Assembly (NCBI GenBank): GCA_020081605.1
Contig: JAHREC010000013.1
Location: 620,001 to 684,000 of the forward strand
Source: Albifimbria verrucaria
Taxonomy: Eukaryota; Ascomycota; Sordariomycetes; Hypocreales; Stachybotryaceae
DNA: 64,000 nt
Direction: 5' to 3'
Below the pieces are notes generated by a model, which worked only from the letters and a program-made list of their open reading frames with translations, did not search any database and was not told the origin of the DNA. Position 1 is the first letter of the stretch. Every line of letters starts with the position of its first letter. Positions 24,525-36,932 of the stretch are shown here, piece by piece. The position numbers and the translations under genes are program-made.

Positions 24525-26355
24525 CACCGCGGAGATTGAACTTCAAGCAAGGAAGAACGGGTGAATTGTTGTTTCTTTGGGAGGTGTTGGGCTTGTGCGC
24601 GAGGAAGCGAAAGGGTGAAAGGTGTCGCAAGTCGTCGGGCGGGTATAAGGAGGATCTGACTGGCCTGGTCTGATGCAAGCGACTCACTCAGACACTGACG
24701 GGTATGCGAGGTACCTCACCCGAGGAAGGGTGCGTCGCTGGTCCGAGATGGAGGCAGGATGGGATTGGGATCAGAGGCGGACGTGGAAGCGCATCCCTTC
24801 GATCGCGAGGCGGGTGTTGGAAGTTGGGAGATTGGGGATTGGAGTTGAGGTTGAGTTGAGGTGAGTTGGAGGAAAGTTGCGTTGCTGTGCGGGCAAAATG
24901 GAGGAGTCTAGGAAGGTACTTGGAGGCGGCTCGATTGGGAAATATTAAATGACTGCTGAACAAGGGAGCTCAAGGTACCTCGGTGCTCTAAGACCAAGTA
25001 CCACCAGATCCGCTCCGGCGCAGTGACAGCTCCGTGGTGAAGTCCGGAAGCTCAGAGGAAGAGGAAAATAAAAATAAAAAAATAGGTTGGATAGGATGAG
25101 TATGATGGGGAAGCGTCGCTCTATGCAGCCGAGCATAGAACAATAATATTATGAATTTTCCTCGGGGTGCAAGTCGAGAGAGCGGTGGTCGCAAAAAGCG
25201 GCCTCTTGTAAGAGCCACGATATCAAAGGTACCTTTACAGAGTACTCTGTACCTTTTTAGCACAAAGAAGGCCTCACGACAGGTACAAGGCTCCGGGGCA
25301 CGTCTTGGTCGTGGGTCCGAGTTGCAAAGAATTACGTGAACATGCGCCATGCACTGCGATGCAAGCTATGTGCAAGGCATGCCGTGCAGGCGAGGTGGAA
25401 TCAATTAAGTCGAGCGCTGGAGACGTGTCGGTTTCGTGATTTCGTGTCGGGCCCGGGGCCAGGTCGTGTCGTGGCGTGTCATGTCGTGTCAAAGCGCGTA
25501 GCCCAGCAGCGCAGCGCAGCACAGACAGTCGAGGTCGCGTGGGGCCACGTACCTCGACGTGCAAATTACGTGCAGGGTGACTTTTGCTGGGTCAACCGCA
25601 CTTAACCTTGAATCACGAGGCACCACCTTTCACTGACCACTTAGTGCTCTGTACAGAGTACCTACTTAAGTACCTACCAAGCCTACCTCTAATAACCACA
25701 GGTAGCAAGCACTTAAGTTACATGGTAGGTACCTCCTAATGATGCCTACCTGCGGAGACGAGACCAGCATACTAACTGCCCAGTACCCCATATTCTATGC
25801 ATCGTTGCTATAGCATTGCTCAGTGGAGAGAGAGAAGAAAAAAGAGAAGAAAAAAAGACACAATCTCGTTCCAACCAATTCAAGACATACCGAGACATTA
25901 CTAATTGTTCCAAATCCTCCTGCCCCTGCCCAGCTACCGTACCCATCCATCTACAGTATCTGCTTGACCCGCAAATTCTCCTTATGCAGGGACGTGAACA
26001 CTTGTGTAAAGTGGTTTTATTCCTTCTCAGGAAAGCACGTGAGAAATCCATTAATAGTCAACTTAACTCAATTCAATTCAATTCATTAATTGCTGAACCA
26101 CCATTTTGCTCCTTCCGAGGTTGCGCCGCCAATTGACCAACCAAGCTCTTGTCTTATCTTATCTTATCTTGGAATTTCCATCATCAAGTTCCATCACAAT
26201 TGCTTCAACTTCTTGTCAAGCCAACCATTTTCCAAGATCAAGACACCAGACCACATCACCCTGATAATACTTTTCTAAACCATCTCAGTGGGCCATGAAA
26301 GAAAACCACCTATAATCACGCATACCGCACAAGGCCTCCCCCTACATCTCCGACA
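24525..26355. other. divergent intergenic region with clustered GGTACCT-like elements
   Basis: 1.8 kb between mbp1 and the LYR gene. Many AGGTACCT/TACCTACC motifs occur (about 24708-24718, 24914, 24972, 25228, 25246, 25551, 25655-25680, 25727-25735, 25745). An AATTC array lies at about 26066-26085 and TTATC repeats at about 26153-26170. No open frame is convincing. Confidence 0.5.
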
Positions 26356-27431
26356 ATGCCTACTCCATCCCGTCCTCCACCCTCCCTCCCCGTACTCCAG
26401 CTATACCGCCACGTCCTTCGCGAAGTCTCTTACCTGCCGCCTTCGGTTCGACCCTTCATCCGGAACCATGTCCGCTATCGATTTCGCGAAAACCGAGTCA
26501 AAGATGCTCGCACCCCTGCCCGCATCAAGAGGGCAACCACTGGCTTGCGAACCCTGCGCTCGGCCAACAACGGTGACAAGGACGCCCTTCAACTTATTCT
26601 TGAGAAAGGATTTGGGAGAATCGATGTGAGGAGGCGTCAGCTCATGTCCAGTTTTACCCCTGCAGCACAAGCGACCGATACCGAGGCCCTTGAAGCCATG
26701 ATCGAGGCGAAGCAGCAGACGAAGCCAAATCTGCCGCACTCTAAATTCTTCAACTATTGGGACTTGGACAAGCTCAAGCGACTTCTCAAGTCGCAAGAAG
26801 AACAACAAAACCGCACCAAAAACGTCATGGGCTGGCGCTCTAAAGTCAGGAACGTCGATCCTGATGTCGATATCCCTAAGACCAACATTTGGGAAAGCCC
26901 CGGCCGAGAGCCTCTGCCAAACCAAGCGAGCCAAATGGTGGAAGCGGGCGGCGGAGAAGATGTTGCCCCTCTGAGCCATGGCGAGTGGGAGCTGCTGGGT
27001 CGTCTAAGTCACGGAGCCCAAAGAGAAGCCGAGTGGGCCGTTCCCACGAGACGAACCAAAGGAGCTACCATGTTCACTGAGCCAGAAGAAGCGTCCCCGA
27101 GTGCTTGGGATTGGGAGCCCTATGCGAATCATCCGACATCCACTGTGGAAAAGCCGAAATCACTGCTACAGCAACGGCGGACCGGGCAGCTCGATCACGG
27201 TCCCTACAGCCCAGGAGACCGCACTCGAGCCGTCACACCTCGCTTCTACCGAAGAGCATATCGGAGGATTTGGGCGACGGTCCCGAAAATGAATCAGAAC
27301 CCAGAGACACGGAAATACAACTTCACTTGGGGCCAGTGTCGACAAGCAAGTTGCCTCCAGCTACTTCCCAGCAGCTCGCTGTTTTCGAAGGCGTAAATGA
27401 GAAGGGACACAAGCTCAGAAACCCCAAATGA
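26356..27431 (+). CDS. LYR-motif (Cup1-like) protein, probably mitochondrial
   Basis: About 358 residues in one exon. An LYR tripeptide at residues 16-18 (LQLYRHVLREVSYLP) with downstream PFIRNHVRYRFREN matches the Complex1_LYR fold. LYR proteins act as mitochondrial adaptors for Fe-S delivery or respiratory complex assembly together with acyl carrier protein. The long C-terminal part, with a block TPRFYRRAYRRIWATVPKM.., is like the fungal Cup1-type LYR proteins. The specific client is unknown. The frame breaks near the end at about 27329-27332 in a GGGG run. With one added G the protein ends AVFEGVNEKGHKLRNPK at 27431. Without it the frame stops at 27396. It is convergent with the GNAT gene, whose stop is 55 nt away. 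Confidence 0.75.
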
Positions 27432-27485
27432 TTCTCGGACGGTTGAAGATGAATTTTACGATTTTATTCCCTGCCTTGGATCTAA

Positions 27486-28115
27486 CTAGGTCGACTTTTC
27501 CAGAACCTTGGCCAGCGTGTCCAAGCCGGCACCCTCTACGCGCATGCCCACCCAGTCGTTCATGGCAGTGGCACCGATGCTCTCGTAGAATTTGATGCTG
27601 GGCTCGTTCCACTTCAGCACGCTCCAATCAAGTCTTCCACCGTCCATGGCGACAACCTCTTTAGCCAGCTCGCTGAGCAGGCGCTTGCCGTAGCCCCTGC
27701 CACGCTCCGACGGGCGCACGTACAGGTCCTCGAGGTAGATGCCGGCCTTGGATCGCCAGGTGCTGTAGTTGTAGAAGTACAGCGCCATGCCAACCGTCTC
27801 GCCATCCTCGGGGCGAGAGAGCAGCAGGCAACGGGCAGGGCGCGAGGGCGACGTGGGCTCGGTGTTGGGGATGGAGGAGGTGTTTGGCACGGGAGCATCG
27901 GATGGCGCAAAGGCGATGGTGTTTTGGAGGGTCTCGACGGTGGCCTTGACGGCGTCGGACTCGCGCTCGTAGTCGGCGAGCTCCTGGATCAGGTTGAGGA
28001 TGATGGGTGCATCTGCAATGCAGCAGTGAGCACATGTATTATACGGTAATTAATTGTTAGATACCCAAGTGAACATACCTTCACGACGCGCGTGGCGGAC
28101 AATTGCGGAAGCCAT
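27486..28115 (-). CDS. GNAT-family N-acetyltransferase
   Basis: 187 residues, two exons (28115-28079, 28012-27486) around intron 28013-28078, joined in phase at REDAPIIL. The acetyl-CoA binding motif A is clear (YVRPSERGRGYGKRLLSELAKE), preceded by a beta-strand segment (GIYLEDL) and followed by LDWSVLKWNEPSIKFYESIGA, the usual motif B. Size and the DLYV..R..G.GYG..LL pattern resemble diamine/spermidine acetyltransferases, so a polyamine or other small-amine substrate is possible but unproven. No signal or membrane segment. No frame break. Confidence 0.88.
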
Positions 28116-28720
28116 TTGAGCTGATGTGGGAGAATTGGAGTTGCGATGACGGCCAAGTAATGATTCTTGGACGGAACTGAAAGCCGGTATAGCGTCTTTA
28201 TACAAATATATCGCTGCGTCTGCGCGCTCTACGCCCTTCAATGACAAAGTGGGGAGAGTTGTTGAGACTAGGAATCATGAAATGCCATGCTTTGGTGGGG
28301 GTTTTGGGAGCTCTGCGATGGTGGGGTAAAAATACCTGGTAGCTCAAGGTCCCTCCCGCTCATTCAATGGTCAATTGATGCTGTTCCTGGTACGTAACTC
28401 ACCGCTCTACTTGAGCCCTGGAGTCCTGCCTTTCACGTTTCCTGCTACAAGGATAGCCTGCGGCTCGGTTTAAAACCAACCATAACCCTCAACCCACAAT
28501 TCAGTCAAGTCGGCACTGTTGCACAGCGATATCGGTGTGGAGGGACATTTGCTGTCCCACATGGGATAGGATGCGTTCGGCCTGTTGACTTGACCCATGA
28601 GATTTCCACTTTGCTATGGAGTCATGCGAGCGGAGCGGCTACCGAGAGCACGGATGCGGCGGATGCGACGACATGGCGATGCTACCCCAGGGAGATCTAT
28701 CGGCTCCGAGTGGATTGCCT

Positions 28721-28777
28721 TTTCCGGACGATTAGGCCGGACTGTGTGGGAGAGGTGTAGACTATGTCTGTCTTTGT
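28721..28777 (+). repeat. diverged dispersed repeat, copy 1
   Basis: Starts tttccggacgattaggccgg and ends ..gtctttgt. Copy 2 at 29975-30028 starts gcttccggacaatcagcccg and ends ..atctttgt. By eye they agree at roughly three quarters of positions, and many differences are transitions. Confidence 0.55.
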
Positions 28778-28960
28778 GGTGAATGGCATACAGTAGTAGT
28801 AATGAACAAGGCATTTTCAAAACATCCCCACCTTGATGACATACGTACTCCTAGCCAAGACGCTGATACACTGCTTCTTTTCTTTTATAGAAACATTCAA
28901 TAATTATACCTTCCAAATATTATAACTTTAGCTCTCATGGCTAAAGCCGCTCTCGCAATC

Positions 28961-28964
28961 TATG

Positions 28965-28995
<31 letters not shown>

Positions 28996-28997
28996 TT
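28961..28997 (+). repeat. (TA)n(TG)n microsatellite
   Basis: An alternating TATATA run passes into an uninterrupted TGTGTG run of about nine units. Confidence 0.95.
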
Positions 28998-29974
28998 ATT
29001 TCTTTTTATTTCTTCATTCAATTCTTCTTGTAACCTGCCCGGGCCCTTCGTGTCGATTTCACGCTGAAGGACTGCCGACCTTGAAAGAGTGCAATTGATA
29101 TGGGAAGATATGCAGGAGTTTGGCGAGCAAATCAAGCTATTGGGTGGTGTTATCGAGCCCCCGGAGATAAATAAGGCAAAAAACTCATATCAGGGAAGCG
29201 CTTTAGAATTTTGTAGGAAAAGATCGTCTTATGGACTTGAGGTGGTTACTCATTTGTAGTGCTGGAATGGAGGACAAGGGTTTATTATATCACACTCCTG
29301 CCGGGCAGCAAATACCGTCTGTGCCTGTGATATCTCTCTGTTATATCAGGGTATCAACATGGTTATTTCGGTGCGGAACTGCCAAAGAACCATAACCTAT
29401 GATAGGTTAAACAAAACTTATCGACTCTAGCAGCAACCAATAATCTGTAGATGGAATACAGTTATTTCGAAAAGTATTTTATCCTGTCATTAAGCAAAGC
29501 GAAAGAGCAAGCAAAAAGCACGAAGTGCTCGAGCGGAAGTGGGCAAGATGCTCAAGGCAGCTTCTGCTTTGCTTCTTCCATGAGAGGATAATTAGGCTTG
29601 GGCTATCTACCTCATCGGCGACTGATCAAAGGTCTTATTGCGTAAAGCTATTGACCAGAGGTTAATGTATCTTCTAAAGATATGCTTTTGGTGTTTTTAT
29701 TCTGCTGCCTGTCTTGAGCCCTATGACGATATTGCTGACCCGGCTGCTTCGAGCTCGAATAATCGTAATATCGAGCGTAGCGAGGCCGGCTCGATGCAAT
29801 CGCCGCCGGAGGCATTTGTTAGGGGCCCTTGACGTTGGCTTTGGCATACCCTTGAGCCTACCGGCTTTCCGCTTTGCCTACCCATACGAGAAGGGCTTAC
29901 GGTCCCGTAATGATTAGTTATTATTTAAGGCAAGAGATAGAGGACAGGCCACTGTGCTCTCTGCGCGTTGTGCC

Positions 29975-30028
29975 GCTTCCGGACAATCAGCCCGGGCTGT
30001 GTAGCAGAGGTGTGGGCTGTATCTTTGT
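29975..30028 (+). repeat. diverged dispersed repeat, copy 2
   Basis: Partner of 28721-28777, about 1.25 kb away in the same orientation. Confidence 0.55.
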
Positions 30029-30388
30029 AGATTGCTCAATCAGATAGAATGACAAAACCGTGACCATGTTGTAAATAAAGATTAGATCCTATAATAGTAC
30101 AAGATGCCTGGGCAATTACCGCCAGGAAAATTTCCGAGCCAAAGCGCCAGCAGTATGTATCCTGCTTGACCATAACCAAACGCCAACCACGCCTATCCCA
30201 GAGTCCGCGGTATCATGAGAGCTCGCTATGCTCAACCAGTAATTAGTACAAAAGAAAAACGTAGCCCAGGCCACTGTCGTTTAGAGGACCGACTCCTTTG
30301 CTGTTTGCGCGCTGTGGCAGACTCCTTGAACGCCAGTCCAAACCATCCCCAACGTAGCGATGTCGTAGAAAACAAATCATCCTACTTC

Positions 30389-31905
30389 TTAGGCCGGCCG
30401 CCATCTGTCTGATGATGCTGGCTCTCGTAAACTCCTCGAGTCATATGTAACGGTGATCTCGTTGGTCCGCATGATCTGGTGGCCCTGCGGCGTAACCACT
30501 GGCGTGACGCTCGCCATGCCGACGTCCTCTAGAGAGGAGCTGTCACCGCGGCTGTGTTGACGCGCTACCTGCTGCGAAGAAATCTCGCGGCTAGGCTTGC
30601 GTAGTTCTTCTTGGCTGTCCCATGCAGCAAAGACTGTCACCTCGAGGTCTGGGTGCTCGACCGGTTTTTGTCGGCGGCTGTGCGACATTGATCCCATCTC
30701 CATGTCGCGGTGGTTCTTCTGGTCACGGTAGTAGCCGCTGGTGTTGCGGGAGCTTCGAAAGGGGTTGTTGCCTTTGAGGATAGCATCGAGGAGGGGGAGA
30801 GGACGGGGATCGAGCAGGCGATGATCATGGTGCTGCCTTCGACACTGAGGGTGTTGGTGTTAGCGTGTGACGGTTTATCGGGGCAAGGTGGTGCTTACAC
30901 TGTCCAAATGACAAGGTCGGAACTATCATCTATTGTCTTGTAAGTAATAGTTTCGACTGGTGTTTAGGTAAGTTCTTACAAGAAAAGTCAGGGCTTGCGA
31001 GACCCTTAGGGATTCGTGTCGTTTTGTAGATGGCGACGGCAGCGGATCTGTAATGAGTTAGAAAAGCAGCATACTTGACTCCAGGTACACTCACGCTGTG
31101 CCAATTCCCAAAGCGCAGATGAGCGCAATCTTCTTCTTCAACTTAATCTGCAAATTCCAGAGCGCATGAGCGGGATAGACCGCCAAGTACACATCCACGA
31201 ACGCCGAGTATGCTGTTCCACTAGTCAGTGTCCGAGTAATCTTCCAAACCCACCACCAGAGTACGGAAACCTACCTCCGGCGTAGAGACTGAAATTGACA
31301 ATGTGCTTGGGGTCGACACACACGCCCTTGATGTCAAAGTTCCAAATCGACTCGGCGGGCGTGCATCGGCCAAGGAGCGTTCCGATCGTCGCAAAAGGGT
31401 GAGTTGGCACCAGATGGCGAGGCCCCAGAGGAACCATCGGTGGTACTTGCTTGGGTTTAGAAGACGGGTGAGAAGCGACACGACAGCCATCTTGGGCAGT
31501 CCGAAGCAGAGCACGCCGGGACAAAAGGCACACGTCGTCCAGAGCAAGACCTTTTCTTTTCCGTCTCAGAAAGGAGGTCGTAATGCTTCCCGTTTCCATA
31601 TCTTACTGCTACAACGGTGAATGACACAGACATGTATCCGCACATCTATTGGAGGCTTCTAGTTAGCAAATGTTCGGCAGCAGTCAGCAAAGGCTGCGTA
31701 CCAGTCCGATGAGGCACCAGTAATCGTCCGCGAGGAGGTGCTTCTGCATCCCCATTCTCACGTATATGCGACCAATGACGAATACGGTGGCCAGCGCGTT
31801 GAAGAGCCAACAGATGGCGAGAATGCTCGGCCCTTTGTCTTGGGCGGCCCAAACATCCCACTCAGGCGTGCCGGTCGGTGGCATCGGTTCCGCTGGACTC
31901 GCCAT
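30389..31905 (-). CDS. PTH11-like integral membrane protein (fungal rhodopsin-type domain), multi-exon
   Basis: The ATG at 31905 opens MASPAEPMPPTGTPEWDVW. Membrane helices follow (SILAICWLFNALATVFVIGRIYV; VLLWTTCAFCPGVLCFGLPKMAVVSLL; YHRWFLWGLAIWCQLTLL; YSAFVDVYLAVYPAHALW; a helix before ALICALGIGTA; DLVIWTVVEGSTMIIACSIPVL). The motif order and Ser/Gln-rich C-tail (SSLEDVGMASVTPVVTPQG) fit the SAT4/PTH11 family of candidate receptors. About six exons. Clear splice sites include the introns after LIGL, after NFSLYAG and after GIGTA. Breaks lie at about 31552 (TTTT), 31393-31396 (AAAA) and 30793-30797 (GGGGG), all on the plus strand and each needing one base. The exon junction near 30980 did not close cleanly, so another error is possible there. 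Confidence 0.8.
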
Positions 31906-34742
31906 CTTGGTTGAGACTCGGGGTAAGAAGCCGGCGGGTTACAATAAGATTCAAGGCTTCAAAAAGCCCACCACTAGAAACGAGGCTGCTCGATGCAAGG
32001 CACGGGGAAGACGTTCCTGAGCGATAGTCAGGAACAGATGGCACGTCGCATTGATCATATACAGTAGCACTAGAGTTCGAAGAGATCTTGGTAGGCTGAC
32101 TGCCATTGATAGCTGCAGGGACGCAACGTGGGTTTCCTTCTTTCATGGCCATGTCAAAGCGTGTGCAGGCCCTTGTGCTATAGTTCAATGACATCCAGGA
32201 CCCGGTAGGAGTGCCCGGGGTCAAAGCCACGCAGGGTTCCCAAGCAACCCCGTCGACTTGGCTCGACTGTTATTGAAACGAACGAATGGACTTAGCGGCG
32301 GGAGCATTACGAGGATGTCAGTTTCGACCATTCTTGGAAGGGGCATGACATCGGCAGCGTTTGCCTGTCTGCGGACGTGGCCGTGGCGTTGGACAAGGGC
32401 CCCGGACCCGGCGGGCGAGGCGGGTTTGATAAGACTGACATGCGAGTCGGGAGATCCCTTGCCCCCGGCGGGCTGCACGCCTTACGCACACCATCTCACC
32501 ATTCGAGAGAAGAGCATGGCCGCCTTGGAAGCGTGCGGCCGTACTAGTCTTGGAGCGTACACCGGCGGCGCTCTGTCAGTGGCTGACGAAATGTGGTGTT
32601 GATCGCTTCTCGCGCAGCAACAGTTCCCAACCCCAGCTCGTCTCAGCCGGAGCCCTGATTCGCCCACGCTCATGGACGCTTACCGTCCAGGGAACTCGGC
32701 ATGCAGTGTCTGTTCAGCTTTCGCTTAGGTAAATATCTACAGTACAGCTCAATATCTTGATCTCGCATACGCGAGGAGGGGACTGAAGAGGTTGCATGTT
32801 TGCTTTTGCGTGGTTAATTGACCCTCTTGGCATTGTCTGCAGCAAAGCAAGACAAAGCAAGTCGACTCTCTATGGGTTTTCTTCTTACAGGCATGCCTTT
32901 CTTTACGTGTTGGTTCTGGCTTATCTGACACGCCAGCAACTGCCGCTCTGTGCGGGCCCGAGGATTGACGGCTTTTTGTCCGTAAACAGCTTTGGGTTGT
33001 TTGGCGTTAGCGGGTCTAGCAAGGGAAGAGTTGACAGCGGTTTGTGAAGTATGCGCAGCAAGCTGCCCTGCTAGTTTGAGGTCATGATTGGTGCGCAGCT
33101 GGGATGGAGGGATAGTGATGGCACCAAGTTGGTAATAGTATTATAGAACATGCCAGGGATTGTTGTACAGGAAGCAACTAATCAAGACACATGCAAAACG
33201 GTCGCCGCTATCATCATCCCCTATTTTCAAGTGCTTTGAATTACACTCCACACTTGAACCCATGTCGATGCCGTAGCGCAAAAGTAAAAAACTTATTGTG
33301 ACAGAATAGACAGGGTGCTGTGTTTTGTTCTTGGTCCAACGTGCGGGGATTGAAGGATGAACATCCTTTCCTCTGGCCATGATTGTGGCTTCATTCAGCA
33401 GAGGCTTACATGGGGAAACCAAAGCGTCGGTCATGTGGGAGGAAAATGATAATTCGATGACGAGCTTTGACCAGGCCTCAGAAGAAGCGTGCAGGGCTTG
33501 GAAGCCTAGGCTGATAGCTCGAGCACAGACTGATGGAGAGGACAGGGTGCCATGCTCTCGACCAGGAGGTTGCCAGGAGCATGCATTCGTATTAGTCGTG
33601 CTCTAAGGAGCCTCTCTCGAGCTGAGCGTTGGAGGTCAGAGTCTGGACTTGCTTCCGCAGCTTTACTCTGAGCTTTCCCTCAATCCGACGGAGGGGCGGT
33701 GCTTGAAGGAGCTTGTGAGCTGACAAGAAGTCTTGACTAGGCTACCGGCATCTCGGCCGTCATCGCGATGGTACTTCTGTGAACTCATTTGGACCGGCTT
33801 GCAAATGTGTCCGGATGCTTGGATGCCGCGTTGCAAGACTTTGGTTGTCAAAAAGGGCTATAAAACAAACTAGGCGGAGAGACCATGACTCAAAACAGTG
33901 CTTTGTTTGAGAGAACATTCGTGGTAACAATCTGCACCGAGTCTGTGAGTTTACCAGGGTTGCTAGTGGAAAGATCGTCGCCTGTATTGGCCTTTCCGGA
34001 GATGGGTGTTATTGGTAGCTCTGCGTGCTATTGTATATCGAAATTGCAGATTCTACGAATTCAGATATCCCTCGAGCTAGTTTAACTCTTCTGCCTTGTG
34101 AGGTTCCCTAGCAGGGGCAGGCAGCACGACATCTCAGCCACGATCAAAGCCCATCGTGAAGTTCTATTCCCTGCCGCCACTGTCGAATTGTCCGAGGGAA
34201 CGGAAAGAAGGCTGACAGCGAAGCAGAACATTCTCTCTGCCTGGATTCCAGCGCCTGACGGGCAGGGATCGCAATCCATGGGGGCCAACAGACGCAGCCA
34301 ACCGGGCGGTTGGCTGACTTAACCCGGCCGCCACTGACAGCAGCGCGGACAAGGGTTCTTTTACTCAATTAGGGACCTGCGTCTTGGAGCTACAGCTCAA
34401 CTGTTCCTATGGAGGGTAACATTGCAGAAATCAGGTTGATGTCGGTTGGTTGGACTCAGGATTGAGTTCCCTGCTTTTGACGATCAACGACCAACAGGTC
34501 ACAATGGCGCACTGCGATCTTGGGTCGGGAGCAGTAGGTAGAATAAGGATATGCAGTGCACCCTTATGTGACATTGTCCGTGCAGCCACCTTTCTCTCGG
34601 TAATCTCTTTGGATTGGACACTCGATTCTGTAACCGGTCAACTGTGGTGTCAAGGCGCTTCTCTTTCGGCCGAGTCGCATTTTTTATACGGGGACTCGCA
34701 GCGGCGGCGAGAAGAACGTGTTTCAGTCTCTGTGAAGAAGAA
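31906..34742. other. intergenic, no gene seen
   Basis: 2.8 kb without a supported gene. The longest frame (32258-32602, plus) has no conserved features. The 3' half is probably the long promoter of the O-methyltransferase. Confidence 0.45.
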
Positions 34743-36222
34743 ATGACCGTCAATGGCAAGAATGGTGGCGTAGGGGCAACCATCGATGTTTCAGTGGCCA
34801 CTGGCCCAAGGGACCTTGCCGCAGTCCCAAAGCTGTTGAATGAGTTGAACGTCGGTGTGGAGGGGTTGCAGTCGGGCTTGAGTGATGAGCTTCGGCAAGA
34901 GCTGAGTATCAAAGCCCGCGATATCATGCTTGCTCTCGAAACACCCCGAGAGACTAGTATGCGACACATTTGGGGACAGGTACGTTACTGTTCGCTGTAG
35001 AGTGTATCGTTCATCTGACGTTGGAATAGACTGGCGCCATAGGTGCCATTAGTTGGGGTGTTGACATTGGCCTGTGGAAGTTGATGGCTCGAAATGGCGA
35101 TAGGCCTCAGAAGGTGGTCGATTTGGCTGCCGAGCTTGGGGCTGACCCGATTCTCCTGAGTTTGTAGATTCAACACCATGATGCGAAGGAAGTATGTGCT
35201 GACCGGTCACAGGTCGGCTGATGCGGCATCTTGGTGCCATGGGCTACATCAAGGAAACTGGTGCAAATGAGTATCTACCAACCAATTATTCGAAAGCCTT
35301 GAGCCTTGACATGATTGCCGATGCCTACATTGCCATGTGAGTTGCGGCTGTCTTCATGTTCAAGAACCTGAAACTGACATGTACGCCACAGACCGTCCGC
35401 CACAGGTGCTGCTCAGCTCAAGCTGCACGAGTTTTCTAGGAAGAACAACTGGCAGCTCGGTACTGATGCGAAGAACACGCCCCTGAACTACGCTTACAAG
35501 ACCGACTTGGACTTCTTCTCGTGGTTGCAGAGCCAAGGGTACGGGGAGCACTTTAACAACCACATGCGCGGCTACCGTCAAGGTCGTCTCCCATGGATGT
35601 CCCCAAGCGTCTTCCCAGTCAAGGAGCGCCTCGTTGATGGGGCTGACACGTCTCCGGAAGCCACATTTCTGGTAGATATCGGTGGCAGTGTTGGGCATGA
35701 CCTGGAAGAGTTTCACAAGCACCACCCCAAAGTCCCGGGCAGGCTGGTGCTGCAGGATTTGCCCGTTGTCATCAGCAAGATTGAGAACCTGGACCCTGCC
35801 ATCACCCCGATGGAACATGACTTTCTCACGGAGCAGCCTCTGAAAGGTATGTGTCCATTTCAAGTTGACAAGCGGGGAGTAACGAGCAATGCTAATGGCA
35901 AACAGGCGCCCGGGCGTATTACATGCACAGTGTCCTGCATGACTGGCCGGATGATGTGTGCGAAAAGATTCTTGCGAGAGTCAAGGAGGCCATGAAGCCC
36001 GGTTACAGCAGGCTGCTGATCAACGAGAACGTGATTCCGACTACGGGCGCGTGGTGGGAGTCATCGGCGTTGGACATGATGATGATGGCTTGCTTCAGCG
36101 CGCAGGAGCGAACAGAGACGGACTGGCGCACGCTGCTGGAGAAGAAGGCGGGCTTGAAGATTGTCAAGATCTGGAGCGCAGGACGTGGCGTGGAGAGCTT
36201 GATTGAGGTTGAACTACCGTGA
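34743..36222 (+). CDS. O-methyltransferase, COMT-like family 2
   Basis: 420 residues from five exons (34743-34979, 35030-35159, 35213-35336, 35392-35846, 35906-36222), all joining in phase with no frame break. An N-terminal helical dimerisation region precedes the SAM-binding segment TFLVDIGGSVGHDLEEF, a variant of the usual DxGGGxG. PVVISKIENL and HDFLTEQP follow. The catalytic His lies in YYMHSVLHDWPDD, and the C-terminus is ILIE-type (GVESLIEVELP). Such fungal enzymes methylate phenolic hydroxyls, often in polyketide pathways. No synthase gene lies nearby, so the substrate is unknown. It could also serve detoxification. Confidence 0.9.
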
Positions 36223-36932
36223 TGAAGGGACTGTAGATGTCAGTTGGTGTGTGCCGGTGTAAGATGGAGGCTATGTTATAAGACGGCGTGAGTCAACTAT
36301 GAGGCAGTCGGTGGCTGAGTTGGATGATTGGATTTACTTCTTTCTATAATGTTTGGAACTGAGGTCTTAGATGAGTCAATACAAGAGAACCAGATACACA
36401 GCCTCGGTCGCAGCCGCTGGCATGAGGATGCACGTCGTTGTGGCTGGAGGATGCAGTTGTGAGAAGAGGGTGTGGTTGTGACCGATGGTCGGAGGGGTGA
36501 CTAGACCTTGAGGTTCAGGGTAAGCTGACTGGATGACAGACATGAAGCGTGGTGAGGTGAGTGCCCATGAGCCAAGGTACATGCCTGGAACGCTGGAGAA
36601 TTCAGTGGCTAAAAGGGACTAACACAAGGACCGGCACCCGCCAGCCAGCGGCCAGGGCAGGGTACCTGGTCTAAGCTAAAGGCTAGATAGCGCTGAAACG
36701 ACCTTATCAGTCACCTTACGGTACCTTATCTGTCAACTCAGCGACGACCCCTCCTATCATGTTGCCCCACCATTTTGATACCCCGCCAAAATATTGTCTC
36801 TCTTGTGCACTGGAACTGACACGGAGTTCGTCCCAGCATCGTGAGTCACATTGTCATTGTCAAACGCTCCCTCGACATATAAGCCGCCCAGCCGCGCCCC
36901 CGACTCTTCTTTCCTCGGCCAATTGATCCAAA
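36223..36932. other. intergenic / asparaginyl-tRNA synthetase promoter
   Basis: 710 nt. GGTACC/CCTTATC elements lie at about 36661-36735 and a CAATT..ATCC stretch precedes the ATG. No gene. Confidence 0.5.

Larger units (their letters stand above)
28116..30388. other. gene-poor, repeat-relic region
   Basis: 2.3 kb with no supported gene. It contains a TA/TG microsatellite (28961-28997) and two diverged copies of a roughly 55-nt sequence (28721-28777, 29975-30028), suggesting remnants of old repeated elements. Both are listed separately. Confidence 0.5.

Noticed and set aside
28961..28997. Regulatory or origin role for the TA/TG tract
   Set aside because: Simple microsatellite; nothing around it supports more.
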